Below are positions 18,691 to 27,601 of a stretch of DNA of 64,000 nucleotides, one piece after another. The notes below the pieces were generated by a model. The model worked only from the letters and a program-made list of their open reading frames with translations, was not told where the DNA came from and ran no database searches. Made by a program: the position numbers and the translations under genes. Numbering within the stretch: position 1 is the stretch's first letter; every line of letters begins with the position of its first letter. The stretch lies in the NCBI RefSeq assembly GCF_021129155.1, contig NZ_JAJOMC010000010.1, positions 1 to 64,000 on the forward strand, given 5' to 3'. The DNA is from Arthrobacter sp. AK04 (GTDB lineage: Bacteria; Actinomycetota; Actinomycetes; Actinomycetales; Micrococcaceae).

Positions 18691-18704
18691 CGTTTATCGT
18701 TATA
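18691..18704 (-). promoter_or_regulatory. TATAACGATAAACG operator-like site before amylase
   Basis: On the minus strand this reads TATAACGATAAACG, one base different from the site at 20235-20248 in front of the malE-like gene. It lies about 95 bases upstream of the amylase ATG, at the same relative place as in the mal promoter. It is probably bound by the LacI-family regulator at 19070. Confidence 0.6.
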
Positions 18705-19069
18705 CTTAATAAGCCACTAAGTGCTGTTCGTTCAGCATTCACATGAACCTAGCAAGCGTTGAATTGACTGTCAACGGGCCGCGTTGACTGAGGAAAGCCT
18801 CCGCGTGGCGGCATGGTGGAGCATCCTCGCTAGCGGCAACTGACGACAAAGAGCGACAACAGAACATCCGGGTGATGGAGCTACTGGGCCGCCACCGTGA
18901 GCTGCGCGAGGGCGGCGTGGATGACCTGCCCCGGCTGGCTGCCATGGTCAGCACGCCGGACCCCTGCCCGCCGGGAACGACAGATCATCGCGATGCAAGA
19001 CGCTCACCAGCCATCGGCCTTAGACCTCGATCTCGGCGGCTGTCGAGACTTGGGTTGCGGAGAGCTCGA

Positions 19070-20122
19070 TCAGAGTTCGCTACCGTTTAGGTCCTTCACC
19101 GATTCGCGTTCGATGAGCTCCACTTCAAGAACTGTCTCCTGTGGCTGCTGGTCTTTCGCTTTCAGGCTTTGTAGGAGGAGTTCGACGGCCGTATGGGCCT
19201 TTCGGTCCAGGTCCTGGGTGATCGTCGTCAGCTTAGGGTTGGCGATGGTTGCTATTTCGAGGTTGTCGAAGCCGACGATGGATAGGTCGTCCGGCACGGT
19301 GCGTCCTGCCGTGCGGGCGCCTTCCATGATTCCGACCGCAAGCTGGTCAGCCGTTGCAAAGACGGCCGTGACATCGCCGTGTTCTGCGCAGAGCAGCCGC
19401 CCGGCTTCAATGCCTCTTGCGTGGCTGACGTCGGAGGTCAGCGCGATCGCAGGATCAGGTGTTATCCCGGCTTCCTCAAGGGCTTGCCTGTAGCCCTCAT
19501 AGCGCTCTTTGACTACGCCGCGTTCGGTCGTATCCGGGCCCACGAATGCGATACGTTTGTGGCCCTTCTCGATAAGGTGCCGGGTCGCCAGGTAGCCACC
19601 TTTTAGGTCATTGAGGCGGACGTTCATGAAGTCTGCATTGGCAGCGTAGCTCTCAAGCACGACCAGCGGCGTGTCGAACGTGGCCCGCATCTTTTGGATC
19701 TGGCTGTCCAGAAAGCCTATGTAGATTGCACCGTCCAGGTTCCAGGATCGCAGCGTCCCTGAGGCCTCCTCAACGTCGGGAACCCCGCGCAGCAGCAAGT
19801 GATACCCGTTGTCGCGCAGCAAGCGCTCGATGATGCCGATGACGACCACGTTGTGGGTGCTGAGGACGATCCCTTCATCATCGGGGGCAGGCAACAGCAC
19901 GCCAACGAGCTGAGAGGACCTGGCGACAAGGCTGCGTGCTGTGGCACTGGGGACGTAGTCCAGCCGCCTGGCAATTTGGGAGACTCTCTCGATGGTTGCC
20001 CGGGAAACCTTATCGTGCCTGCGGTTGATCACATTGGAGACGGTCATGACCGTCACGCCGGCTTCCTTGGCGATGTCTTTGAGCGTGGCCATGGCCTTCA
20101 TCCCCTCACCACCGCGGTACAT
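19070..20122 (-). CDS. LacI-family regulator of maltodextrin genes
   Basis: A 350-residue LacI/MalR-like repressor: helix-turn-helix ATLKDIAKEAGVTVMTVSNV and hinge ARSLVARSSQLVGVLLPAPD, then the sugar-sensing domain ending in SIVGFDNLEIATIANPKLTT. GGAG eight bases before the ATG at 20122 supports this start; a later ATG at 20092 is possible. It sits between the amylase gene (same strand) and the divergent malEFG-type operon. Three shared operator-like repeats around it make it the probable local regulator. The 460 bases between it and the amylase hold no gene I can support. Confidence 0.92.
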   Translation of the reverse strand: MYRGGEGMKAMATLKDIAKEAGVTVMTVSNVINRRHDKVSRATIERVSQIARRLDYVPSATARSLVARSSQLVGVLLPAPDDEGIVLSTHNVVVIGIIERLLRDNGYHLLLRGVPDVEEASGTLRSWNLDGAIYIGFLDSQIQKMRATFDTPLVVLESYAANADFMNVRLNDLKGGYLATRHLIEKGHKRIAFVGPDTTERGVVKERYEGYRQALEEAGITPDPAIALTSDVSHARGIEAGRLLCAEHGDVTAVFATADQLAVGIMEGARTAGRTVPDDLSIVGFDNLEIATIANPKLTTITQDLDRKAHTAVELLLQSLKAKDQQPQETVLEVELIERESVKDLNGSEL

Positions 20123-20160
20123 ATGACAGTCTCCATCGTACGGTCAGGCCCTCTCCCCCA

Positions 20161-20190
20161 TTGACAGTCGCTGTAGCGCTTTGCTACATT
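20161..20190 (+). promoter_or_regulatory. Promoter of mal operon with embedded palindrome
   Basis: TTGACA at 20161-20166 and TACATT at 20185-20190 are separated by 18 bases, close to a sigma-A promoter. Inside it, TGTAGC-N5-GCTACA (20172-20188) is an inverted repeat that would block polymerase if bound. It lies in the divergent region between the LacI gene and the binding-protein gene. Confidence 0.6.
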
Positions 20191-20195
20191 TCCAG

Positions 20196-20248
20196 TATAA
20201 CGCTAAACCTTCCTCAGCTTCGTGCGCCGATTGGTATAACGCTAAACG
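20196..20248 (+). promoter_or_regulatory. Two TATAACGCTAAAC operator-like repeats
   Basis: TATAACGCTAAACC (20196-20209) and TATAACGCTAAACG (20235-20248) are direct repeats with start points 39 bases apart, downstream of the promoter. The amylase promoter has a third copy. The repetition near a LacI gene suggests operators; they also resemble -10 elements, so extra promoters cannot be excluded. Confidence 0.55.
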
Positions 20249-20341
20249 TGATTTGACGCATTTGAGCTGGCCGAGGGAAATCGTTGACAGCGCCGTCGGC
20301 TTTGGCCTCGGCGACCAAATTTCGGAGATGAAGGAGTCTTC

Positions 20342-21646
20342 ATGCGTTCCCCAAAAATAGTTGCCCCTGGGTTTGCCCTCTTTGCTGCCCTTGGCCTTCT
20401 CGCCACCGGCTGCAGCGGCGGAGGGACCAGCACGTCCCCGTCGGAGGCGGCCACATCGGCTGTCGCTGAACCTGATGCGTCAGCTACTGCGGCCCCTGAG
20501 CGTGGCAATGCAGATCTGGTCATCTGGGCCACACAGGGCGCGGCCACCAGTCTGAAGCCTTTTGCCGAGAAGTTCGGTGCCGACAACGGTATATCCGTTG
20601 AGGTGCAGGGCATCGCCGGTGAGCTGCGCGCCCAGTACATAACGGCTACCAACTCTGGCAAAGGCCCTGACGTTATACTCACCGCCGCGGATGGCCTTGG
20701 AAATCTGATCCAAAATGCCGCTATCGAACCGTTGAACCTCAGCCCCGAAACGAAGTCAAAGTTCGTTGATGTCACTGTCGAATCCGTAACTTATAACGGG
20801 CAGATTTACGGCGTACCCCAAGCGGTGGACAATGTTGCGCTGATCCGTAACACCGAGCTCGTTCCGGAGCTCCCAGCCACGTTTGAGGATCTCGTCACGA
20901 CTGGTCTGGAGCTGAAGAATCAGGGCAAAGTCACCGAGGCCCTCTCGCTTCCCGTGGGCCAAAACGGTGACTCCTACCACCTCCAGCCGCTGTTCACCTC
21001 TGCAGGCGGGTATCTGTTCGGCCAGAACGCTGACGGCAGCTACAACCAGGACGACCTGGGGCTGGACAAACCGGAATCCATCGCGGCCATGACCAAGATC
21101 CAGGAGTTCGCCAAGGCAGGGGTCCTGAAAACGTCCATCAGCGGAGACAACTCGATCGCGCTCTTCGCGGACGGCAAGGCCCCGTTCCTGGTTTCCGGTG
21201 GCTGGGCCCTCGAGGACCTCAACAAGTCCGGCGTGAAATATGCAGTTTCGCCAGTCCCTGGAATCGGCGGAAAACCCTCGCAGCCCTTCGTGGGGACGCA
21301 GACGTTCTATGTCTCATCCAAGGCCAAGAACAAAACCTTCGCCGAAGAGTTTGTAACGAACTTCATGGTCAACAACCCCGACGTGGCGAAGTCCCTGTCC
21401 AAGACAGATGGGCGCGCACCTGCCTTGCTGGCAGCTTTCAATGACCTCGCCGCGAGCGACCCGGTCCTGAAGGGCTTCGGCGATTCCGCCGCCCAGGGCC
21501 AGCCCAGTCCCACATTCCCGGCCATGGCTGTCGCCTGGGATCCGTTCAGCAAAGCCGAAGCAGCGATCATCGGCGGTGCCGATCCTGCGTCGACATTGAA
21601 GGCAGCCGCCGACACCATCCGTCAGCAGATCAAGGCAGCCGGCTGA
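20342..21646 (+). CDS. Maltodextrin-binding lipoprotein (MalE-like)
   Basis: A 434-residue solute-binding protein. The lipobox is LLATGC (lipidated Cys near residue 23), followed by a Gly/Ser/Thr linker. The mature domain has the MalE-like opening ADLVIWATQGAATSLKPFAE, and PFLVSGGWALEDLNKSG with the hinge tryptophan. It captures maltose or maltodextrins outside the cell for the two permeases that follow. AAGGAG lies six bases before the ATG. The neighbouring amylase and alpha-glucosidase genes support the maltodextrin assignment. Confidence 0.92.
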   Translation: MRSPKIVAPGFALFAALGLLATGCSGGGTSTSPSEAATSAVAEPDASATAAPERGNADLVIWATQGAATSLKPFAEKFGADNGISVEVQGIAGELRAQYITATNSGKGPDVILTAADGLGNLIQNAAIEPLNLSPETKSKFVDVTVESVTYNGQIYGVPQAVDNVALIRNTELVPELPATFEDLVTTGLELKNQGKVTEALSLPVGQNGDSYHLQPLFTSAGGYLFGQNADGSYNQDDLGLDKPESIAAMTKIQEFAKAGVLKTSISGDNSIALFADGKAPFLVSGGWALEDLNKSGVKYAVSPVPGIGGKPSQPFVGTQTFYVSSKAKNKTFAEEFVTNFMVNNPDVAKSLSKTDGRAPALLAAFNDLAASDPVLKGFGDSAAQGQPSPTFPAMAVAWDPFSKAEAAIIGGADPASTLKAAADTIRQQIKAAG

Positions 21647-21718
21647 CCTGAGACAACCGTGGTGGTCCGGCCCCTAAAGGGGGCCGGCCAGCCCCCGGCG
21701 TCCTTGAAAGGACACTCC

Positions 21719-23341
21719 ATGACTTCACTCAAAGAACGGCCGGACGTGACCCCCGCCGGACCCTCGGACGGGCAGCGCCGGCATAGCCTGCGTCCCACCT
21801 CCGGAACGGGCGGCTTCGGCCTGTTCGTGCGGTACTTCCTGCTTGCCGTGGTGCTCGCTGTGGCTATACAGGGCATCTCCATCACCATCGGCCAGGAACA
21901 ATGGATCGCCGCGGCCGTCATCGCCGCGGCCACCCTGGTCGTCGTCGCCGTCTACGCCACCGGCCGTGCGATACCGCTGAAGTATCTGGTGCCGGGGATT
22001 CTGCTGATGCTGATGTTCCAGATCTTTCCGGTCGCGTACACCTTTTACACCGCCTTCACCAACAGCTCGGACGGGCACACCCTGTCCAAGGAAGAGTCCA
22101 TCCGCTCCATCACGGTGGACGGCCAAATCCTGGAACAGCCCGGTAGCCCCCGCTACACCCTCTCCGTTGCGGTACCGTCAGGAAGCGACCCGGCCACCGC
22201 AGACTTCGTCTACCTTCTCACCGACCCCGCCGGCACGGTCCAGAAAGGCGACAACGACGGCCTGGAACCGCTCCCCGCCTCGGAGGTCACCCTGACCGGC
22301 GGAAAGGTCACCGCAGCGGAGGGCTACGACATCCTCAGCGGTGTCCAGGTCAACGCCAGGTCAGCAGAATTCGACGCCTTCCAAGTGCCCGCCGGCGACG
22401 GCGAGGCCGTGAAAAAGGTCGGACTCTCGCAGGCGCTCCTGGGCAAAATGCAGTACACCTACGATCAGGCCACTGACACCATCACTGACACCTCAAACGG
22501 CAAAACGTACATCGCCCGCGATGCGAGCTGGGTTCCCGCGGACGGGCAGGGACCCTCGCTCAACCCCGGCTGGCAGCAGTTTGTCGGCTTCGATAACTTC
22601 ACCAGAATCATCTCCGACACAACACTGCGGAACAGCTTCCTCGGCATCCTTACGTGGAACATCGCCTTTGGAGCCCTGTCCGTGGCTTCGACGTTCGCTC
22701 TGGGGCTTTTGCTTGCCGTGGTCCTGAACAGGAAACTGGTGGGGCAACGGCTGACCAGGTCCCTGCTGCTGCTGCCCTATGCCCTGCCCGGTTTCATCAC
22801 CGCCCTCGTCTGGGCCAGCATGTACAACACGGACTTCGGCCTGATCAACAACCTGACGGGCCTGCATATCGACTGGCTCGGCGACCCGTTCTGGGCCAAA
22901 GCAGCACTGCTGCTGACCAACCTCTGGCTGGGTTTCCCCTACATGTTCATCGTCTGCACCGGGGCGCTCCAATCCATCCCGGCCAGCCTCACCGAAGCAG
23001 CCACAATCGACGGCGCCTCACCCTGGCAGGCCTTCCGTGCGGTCACCCTGCCCATGCTGCTCACCGCTGTCGCGCCCCTGCTCGTGGCGTCCTTCGCGTT
23101 CAACTTCAACAACTTCGCCTTGATCTACCTGCTCACCAGGGGCGGCCCGTTCGCACCGGACAACCCCCAGGCGGGGGCCACTGACCTGCTGATCAGCTAC
23201 ACCTACCGGCTCGCCTTCGGCGGGGGCGGAGCACAGTTCGGCTTCGCCGCGGCGATCTCGATCTTCATCTTCATCATCGTCGCCCTCATGTCCGTCTCCA
23301 CCTTCCGCCGTACTCAGGCACTGGAGGAAAACAGCCAATGA
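21719..23341 (+). CDS. malF: Maltodextrin ABC permease MalF-like
   Basis: A 540-residue inner-membrane permease. After N-terminal helices (YFLLAVVLAVAIQGISITIG, YLVPGILLMLMFQIFPVAYT) comes a large extracellular loop (residues about 125-290), the hallmark of true MalF proteins, which contacts the binding protein. The EAA loop is LTEAATIDGASPWQAFRAVT. I start at the ATG at 21719, preceded by GAAAGGA; the frame is open to 21659. It overlaps malG by four bases. Confidence 0.93.
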   Translation: MTSLKERPDVTPAGPSDGQRRHSLRPTSGTGGFGLFVRYFLLAVVLAVAIQGISITIGQEQWIAAAVIAAATLVVVAVYATGRAIPLKYLVPGILLMLMFQIFPVAYTFYTAFTNSSDGHTLSKEESIRSITVDGQILEQPGSPRYTLSVAVPSGSDPATADFVYLLTDPAGTVQKGDNDGLEPLPASEVTLTGGKVTAAEGYDILSGVQVNARSAEFDAFQVPAGDGEAVKKVGLSQALLGKMQYTYDQATDTITDTSNGKTYIARDASWVPADGQGPSLNPGWQQFVGFDNFTRIISDTTLRNSFLGILTWNIAFGALSVASTFALGLLLAVVLNRKLVGQRLTRSLLLLPYALPGFITALVWASMYNTDFGLINNLTGLHIDWLGDPFWAKAALLLTNLWLGFPYMFIVCTGALQSIPASLTEAATIDGASPWQAFRAVTLPMLLTAVAPLLVASFAFNFNNFALIYLLTRGGPFAPDNPQAGATDLLISYTYRLAFGGGGAQFGFAAAISIFIFIIVALMSVSTFRRTQALEENSQ

Positions 23342-24267
23342 CCACCCTGAATACCTCCCTGCCCACGCCCGCCGCCGGACCCGAAACGCCCAAACGCCGG
23401 ACCGGACCCGGGATCCACGGATCCTGGTGGCAGCGCGACGGATGGCGCTACCTCGTCGCGCTCCTGGCCCTGCTCTTCGCAGTCTTCCCGATCCTGTTCA
23501 TCATCTCCGCAGCCCTGAACCCGCTTGGCACCCTCCAAAGCACCTCCGTCATCCCCACCGCGGCCTCCACGGAAAACTTCACCAAACTCTTCGCCACCCC
23601 CGGCCTCGAGTTTGGCAGTTGGTTCATCAACTCCATGGTCGTCGCCGTCAGCGCCACCGTGGCCACGGTTCTGATTTCCGGCGCCGCAGCCTTCGCCTTC
23701 TCCCGCCTGCGTTTCCGCGGCAGACACCAGTTCCTGCTGGGACTGCTCCTGCTGCAGATGTTCCCTTCCCTGCTCGCACTCATTGCGCTGTACTTGATGT
23801 TCGTCCAGATCGGAGACATCTTCCCGGCACTGGGCCTGAACTCCTCCTGGGGACTGATCCTTGCCTACCTCGGCGGCGTCCTCGGAGGCAACGTCTGGCT
23901 CCTGAAGGGCTACTACGACACCGTGCCCCGGGAACTGGACGAAGCCGCCAGGATCGACGGCGCCTCCCACGCCCAAACGTTCTTCCTCATCGTCCTGCCA
24001 CTGGTCAAACCCATCCTGGCCACCATCGCGCTGCTGACCTTCGTCGGCACCTACGGGGAAGTCCTCCTCTCCTCAGTCTTCCTTACCGCCAACGAGTCCA
24101 AGACCCTCGCCGTCGGACTCTTCGGCCTGATCGACGGACAGCGCAACACCAACTTCGGCGTCTTCTCCGCCGGAGCACTGCTGGCTTCATTGCCCGTCCT
24201 GGTCATGTACCTGGGCCTGCAGCGCTACCTCGTGGCCGGCGCGACCTCCGGCTCCGTCAAGGGCTGA
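23338..24267 (+). CDS. malG: Maltodextrin ABC permease MalG-like
   Basis: A 309-residue partner permease with about six helices, EAA motif LDEAARIDGASHAQTFFLIV and the usual ending YLVAGATSGSVKG. It begins within the malF stop (ATGA), so the pair is translationally coupled. No ATPase gene follows; in actinobacteria a shared MsiK-type ATPase encoded elsewhere usually energises such importers (family knowledge). Confidence 0.93.
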   Translation: MTTLNTSLPTPAAGPETPKRRTGPGIHGSWWQRDGWRYLVALLALLFAVFPILFIISAALNPLGTLQSTSVIPTAASTENFTKLFATPGLEFGSWFINSMVVAVSATVATVLISGAAAFAFSRLRFRGRHQFLLGLLLLQMFPSLLALIALYLMFVQIGDIFPALGLNSSWGLILAYLGGVLGGNVWLLKGYYDTVPRELDEAARIDGASHAQTFFLIVLPLVKPILATIALLTFVGTYGEVLLSSVFLTANESKTLAVGLFGLIDGQRNTNFGVFSAGALLASLPVLVMYLGLQRYLVAGATSGSVKG

Positions 24268-24379
24268 ACGAACACCCACCTTCCATCTCCGCTTCTGCCA
24301 TTCACCCCGGCCCGTATCCTGCCGTGCCCGGAAACCAGCGGGACGCGGCGGAACAAGAACACTGTCAAAGGCCAACACC

Positions 24380-26803
24380 GTGACTCTTACATCTGAAAAA
24401 ACCCACCTCGACGCCCAACGCCTCGCACCTCATCTGCGGCTTGCAACCGATCCGGCCGCGGCGGAAACGTCCGTCATTCGCGGTGACCGATACCGGTTTA
24501 CCGTCCTGACCTCCCGAATGATCCGGATGGAATACAACGAGGACGGCTCCTTCGAAGACCGCGCCTCCCAAATGGCGCTGAACCGGCGGTTCGACCAGCC
24601 CGAATTCCGGGTCATCGACGAAGCAGGCCACCTGCAAATCCTCACCGAGCACCTGCACCTGACCTATGACAAGAAGCCCTTTTCACCGAACGGCCTCACC
24701 ATCCAGGTCAGGGGCAACCTCAGCGCCTACCACAGCCTCTGGCGGTACTCGGAGACCGGCGAAAACCTCGGCGGAACCGCCAGAACCCTGGACAACGCCA
24801 ATGGCGCCGTGCCCCTGGAACCGGGACTGATGTCCCGCAACGGCTACGCCGTCCTCGACGACAGCGCCACCCTGCTGCTCGAAGACGACGGCTGGTTCTC
24901 ACCCAGGCCCGGGCAGGGACAGGACCTGTACTTCTTTGGCTACGGTCGCAGCTACCGAGACTGCCTGCAGGACTTCTACCGCCTGACCGGGAACACCCCG
25001 ATGATCCCCAGGTTCGCCCTCGGGAACTGGTGGAGCCGCTACTACAGGTACACAGCCGGTGAATACAAAGAACTCATCAGCCGTTTCAAAACCGAGGACA
25101 TCCCCTTCTCTGTCGCCGTCCTGGACATGGACTGGCACCACGTGGACATCGATCCGAAGTACGGAAGTGGCTGGACCGGCTACACCTGGAACACGGACCT
25201 ATTCCCGGACCCGGACCAATTCACGCACTGGCTGCACGAAAACGGCCTGCGGCTGACCCTGAACGTCCACCCTGCCGACGGAGTCCGAGCCCACGAAGAC
25301 GCCTACGCCGCGGCCGCCCGCTCCCTCGGCCTGGATCCGGCGGAAGAACACCCGATCGTTTTCGACGTCACCGATCCAGAGTTCCTCAAGGCGTACTTCG
25401 AGGAACTCCACCACCCGCTGGAAGAGCGCGGCGTGGACTTCTGGTGGCTGGACTGGCAATCCGGAAGCCACTCCAAAGTGCCGGGCCTTGACCCGCTCTG
25501 GGTGCTGAACCACCTGCACTTCCTTGACAGCGCCCGTGACGGCAAACGCCCTCTGACCTTCTCCCGGTACGCCGGGCCCGGCAGCCACCGCTACCCCGTC
25601 GGATTCTCCGGCGACACCATCGTGACCTGGGAATCCCTGGATTTCCAGCCCTACTTCACCGCCACCGCCTCCAACATTGGCTACGGATGGTGGAGCCACG
25701 ACATCGGCGGGCACATGGGCGGATACAAGGACGACGACCTCGCCGTCCGATGGACCCAATTCGGCGTATTCTCACCCCTCATGCGGTTGCACAGCTCCGC
25801 AAGCCCGTTCACCGGCAAAGAGCCCTGGCGCTTCCGCACGGGCGCGGGAGAGATCATGAAGGACTACCTCCGGCTCCGCCACCGGCTCGTACCGTACCTG
25901 CACACCATGAATCACCGCGCCTCGCACGACGGGCTGCCACTGATCCAGCCGATGTACTACGAACACCCGGATAACCAAGCAGCCTATGAGGTGCCCAACC
26001 AGTACCTGTTCGGCACGCAGCTGATGATCTGCCCGATCACCTCGCCGCAGAACACTGCCCTGAACCTTGGCAAGACCAAGGCCTGGCTGCCCGAAGGGAC
26101 CTGGATCGATTTCTTCACCGGCATGATCTACCGCGGCGACCGGACCATGTACATTTACCGCCGCCCGGAGCACATTCCCGCCCTGGCCCCGGCCGGTGCC
26201 ATCATCCCCCTCACCGAGCGAAGCGAAGCCAGCAACGGAACAGCCAACCCCACGAGCCTTGAACTTCGGATCTTCGCCGGAGCCTCGGGGTCGTTTGACT
26301 TGATCGAAGACGACGAAACAGAAAAAACTTCATCCAGGAAACAGACCAGCACCAGCATGGAGCTGGACTGGGAAGCCGGGACTTTCACCGTCTACCCTGC
26401 GGTTGGCCACACTTCAGCGCTCCCGGCACAGCGGAACTATGACCTGTCGTTCACCGGCTTCGCTGCCCCGGAAAATGTCGCCGTCACCAGCTCAGGACGG
26501 CCCATGAAGTACACACTCACGACCAACCACGCCACCAACACCACCACAATCAGCGTGGAGAACGTCGCTACCGAAGACGGACTCCAACTCACCTTTGAGA
26601 GCGGCATGAATCTGGCGACGAATGGCGCCCCCACCCGCGCGCTTGAACTTCTCACAGACGCCCAGATCGACTTCCACCTTAAAGACAGCATTTTCAGAAA
26701 AATCCAGCAGTGTCCCGAGCCCTCCCTGCTGATCAGCCACCTTCACTCCATGGACCTGGAATCCGACCTGATGGGAGCACTGACCGAAATCTTCCTTGCC
26801 TAA
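24380..26803 (+). CDS. GH31 alpha-glucosidase
   Basis: An 807-residue glycoside hydrolase family 31 enzyme without signal peptide, so intracellular, releasing glucose from imported maltodextrins (a related alpha-glycosidase activity is possible). An N-terminal beta-sandwich precedes the barrel. Motifs: FSVAVLDMDWHHVDIDPKYG, GVDFWWLDWQSG (nucleophile Asp), and FSGDTIVTWESL with the acid/base Asp, then WWSHDIGGHMGG. The start is a GTG at 24380 with a weak AAAGG site eight bases upstream, 112 bases after malG; probably the last gene of the mal operon. Confidence 0.92.
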   Translation: MTLTSEKTHLDAQRLAPHLRLATDPAAAETSVIRGDRYRFTVLTSRMIRMEYNEDGSFEDRASQMALNRRFDQPEFRVIDEAGHLQILTEHLHLTYDKKPFSPNGLTIQVRGNLSAYHSLWRYSETGENLGGTARTLDNANGAVPLEPGLMSRNGYAVLDDSATLLLEDDGWFSPRPGQGQDLYFFGYGRSYRDCLQDFYRLTGNTPMIPRFALGNWWSRYYRYTAGEYKELISRFKTEDIPFSVAVLDMDWHHVDIDPKYGSGWTGYTWNTDLFPDPDQFTHWLHENGLRLTLNVHPADGVRAHEDAYAAAARSLGLDPAEEHPIVFDVTDPEFLKAYFEELHHPLEERGVDFWWLDWQSGSHSKVPGLDPLWVLNHLHFLDSARDGKRPLTFSRYAGPGSHRYPVGFSGDTIVTWESLDFQPYFTATASNIGYGWWSHDIGGHMGGYKDDDLAVRWTQFGVFSPLMRLHSSASPFTGKEPWRFRTGAGEIMKDYLRLRHRLVPYLHTMNHRASHDGLPLIQPMYYEHPDNQAAYEVPNQYLFGTQLMICPITSPQNTALNLGKTKAWLPEGTWIDFFTGMIYRGDRTMYIYRRPEHIPALAPAGAIIPLTERSEASNGTANPTSLELRIFAGASGSFDLIEDDETEKTSSRKQTSTSMELDWEAGTFTVYPAVGHTSALPAQRNYDLSFTGFAAPENVAVTSSGRPMKYTLTTNHATNTTTISVENVATEDGLQLTFESGMNLATNGAPTRALELLTDAQIDFHLKDSIFRKIQQCPEPSLLISHLHSMDLESDLMGALTEIFLA

Positions 26804-26829
26804 CTAGGAGTAAGTACGCTGCTTACGGC

Positions 26830-26910
26830 GTCGAACTTCGAACCCTGTATGAAAAAGCGCAGGGCTATACCGCCCTACTTATCCGACCCAGCGAGGTGAG
26901 CAAGTCATGA
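26830..26910 (+). pseudogene. Relic of small conserved protein
   Basis: The frame reads VELRTLYEKAQGYTALLIRP then SEVSKS and stops at 26908-26910, overlapping the next ATG. It resembles the C-terminal PRTMYEAALVYQVWVKPQEL segment of the protein at 230, but no N-terminal part is present because the GH31 gene ends just upstream. A truncated family member is the simplest reading. Confidence 0.4.
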
Positions 26911-27134
26911 ACATGCAAGATGTGGAACCCATTGATATCAGGGTCCGCGACGGGGCTTCCATGGACCGCTGCATCACTGCGGCGGTGGACAGGATGATCG
27001 AGAGCGCCAGGCGGCAACGGACGCACGGCATCTTGGTGACCCGGCTCGGAGACGGACATTTCGTCGTCGGCCTCAGCAATGCAGTCCCTTTTGGCTACAC
27101 GTATCAACTCGATTCCCGACGCCAAACCGCTTGA
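26907..27134 (+). CDS. Small hypothetical protein
   Basis: A 75-residue soluble protein: an N-terminal strand (PIDIRVRDGASMD), a helix rich in Arg (TAAVDRMIESARRQRTHG), and two strands (ILVTRLGDGHFVVGLS). The GAGGTGA site 7-10 bases before the ATG supports the start. I recall similar short proteins in Arthrobacter-like genomes but no function. It overlaps the stop of the relic upstream, hinting at an old two-gene unit. Confidence 0.7.
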   Translation: MNMQDVEPIDIRVRDGASMDRCITAAVDRMIESARRQRTHGILVTRLGDGHFVVGLSNAVPFGYTYQLDSRRQTA

Positions 27135-27189
27135 CTGACTGCAGACACTGTTCCGGCCCTTCCATCCGATCAGTCCCAAAAATACCCGG

Positions 27190-27387
27190 GAGACGCGCCT
27201 CACCATGGACCTGCCAGCCGGGCGGTACGAATATAAGGCAGCACTCAACGGCAATTGGGATGAAAATTACGGAGCAGACGGGGTACGAAATGGCTCAAAC
27301 ATCGTGCTGGACCACCCAGGCGGTTCCGTTACTTTCCGATACGACAATGCCACGCACCTGCTCAGTGCGGTATCCGGAACCCAGTAG
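27190..27387 (+). pseudogene. Relic of pullulanase X25-type domain
   Basis: Residues [38 protein letters not shown] and [16 protein letters not shown] match the small beta-sandwich modules repeated in actinobacterial pullulanases and amylase-like enzymes. Only this module remains; there is no ribosome-binding site and no catalytic domain within the following 200 bases. It suggests that a large starch-debranching gene once lay in this island. The remaining bases to 27601 hold no gene. Confidence 0.6.
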
Positions 27388-27601
27388 CCGACGGATCTAG
27401 CCACAGTAACCACGGTGAGCTAGGTCCGCTCCTTCAAAAATGCAACGTGGGCCCCCTCCAACCCGGCCGAAGATGGCATGGGATGGGTTGGAAGCGGCCC
27501 CACGGTGTGTGCCACCGTTCCGGAGTAATACGCGGGGCCGTGAAATAACCAGACCAAATCACCAGCAACAACGCGCAATAATAAGAAAAAGGATCATACC
27601 G

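Noticed and set aside
23427..24383. 318-codon frame overlapping malG
   Set aside because: Arg/Pro/His-rich product from the +2 frame of malG; a GC-rich coding shadow.
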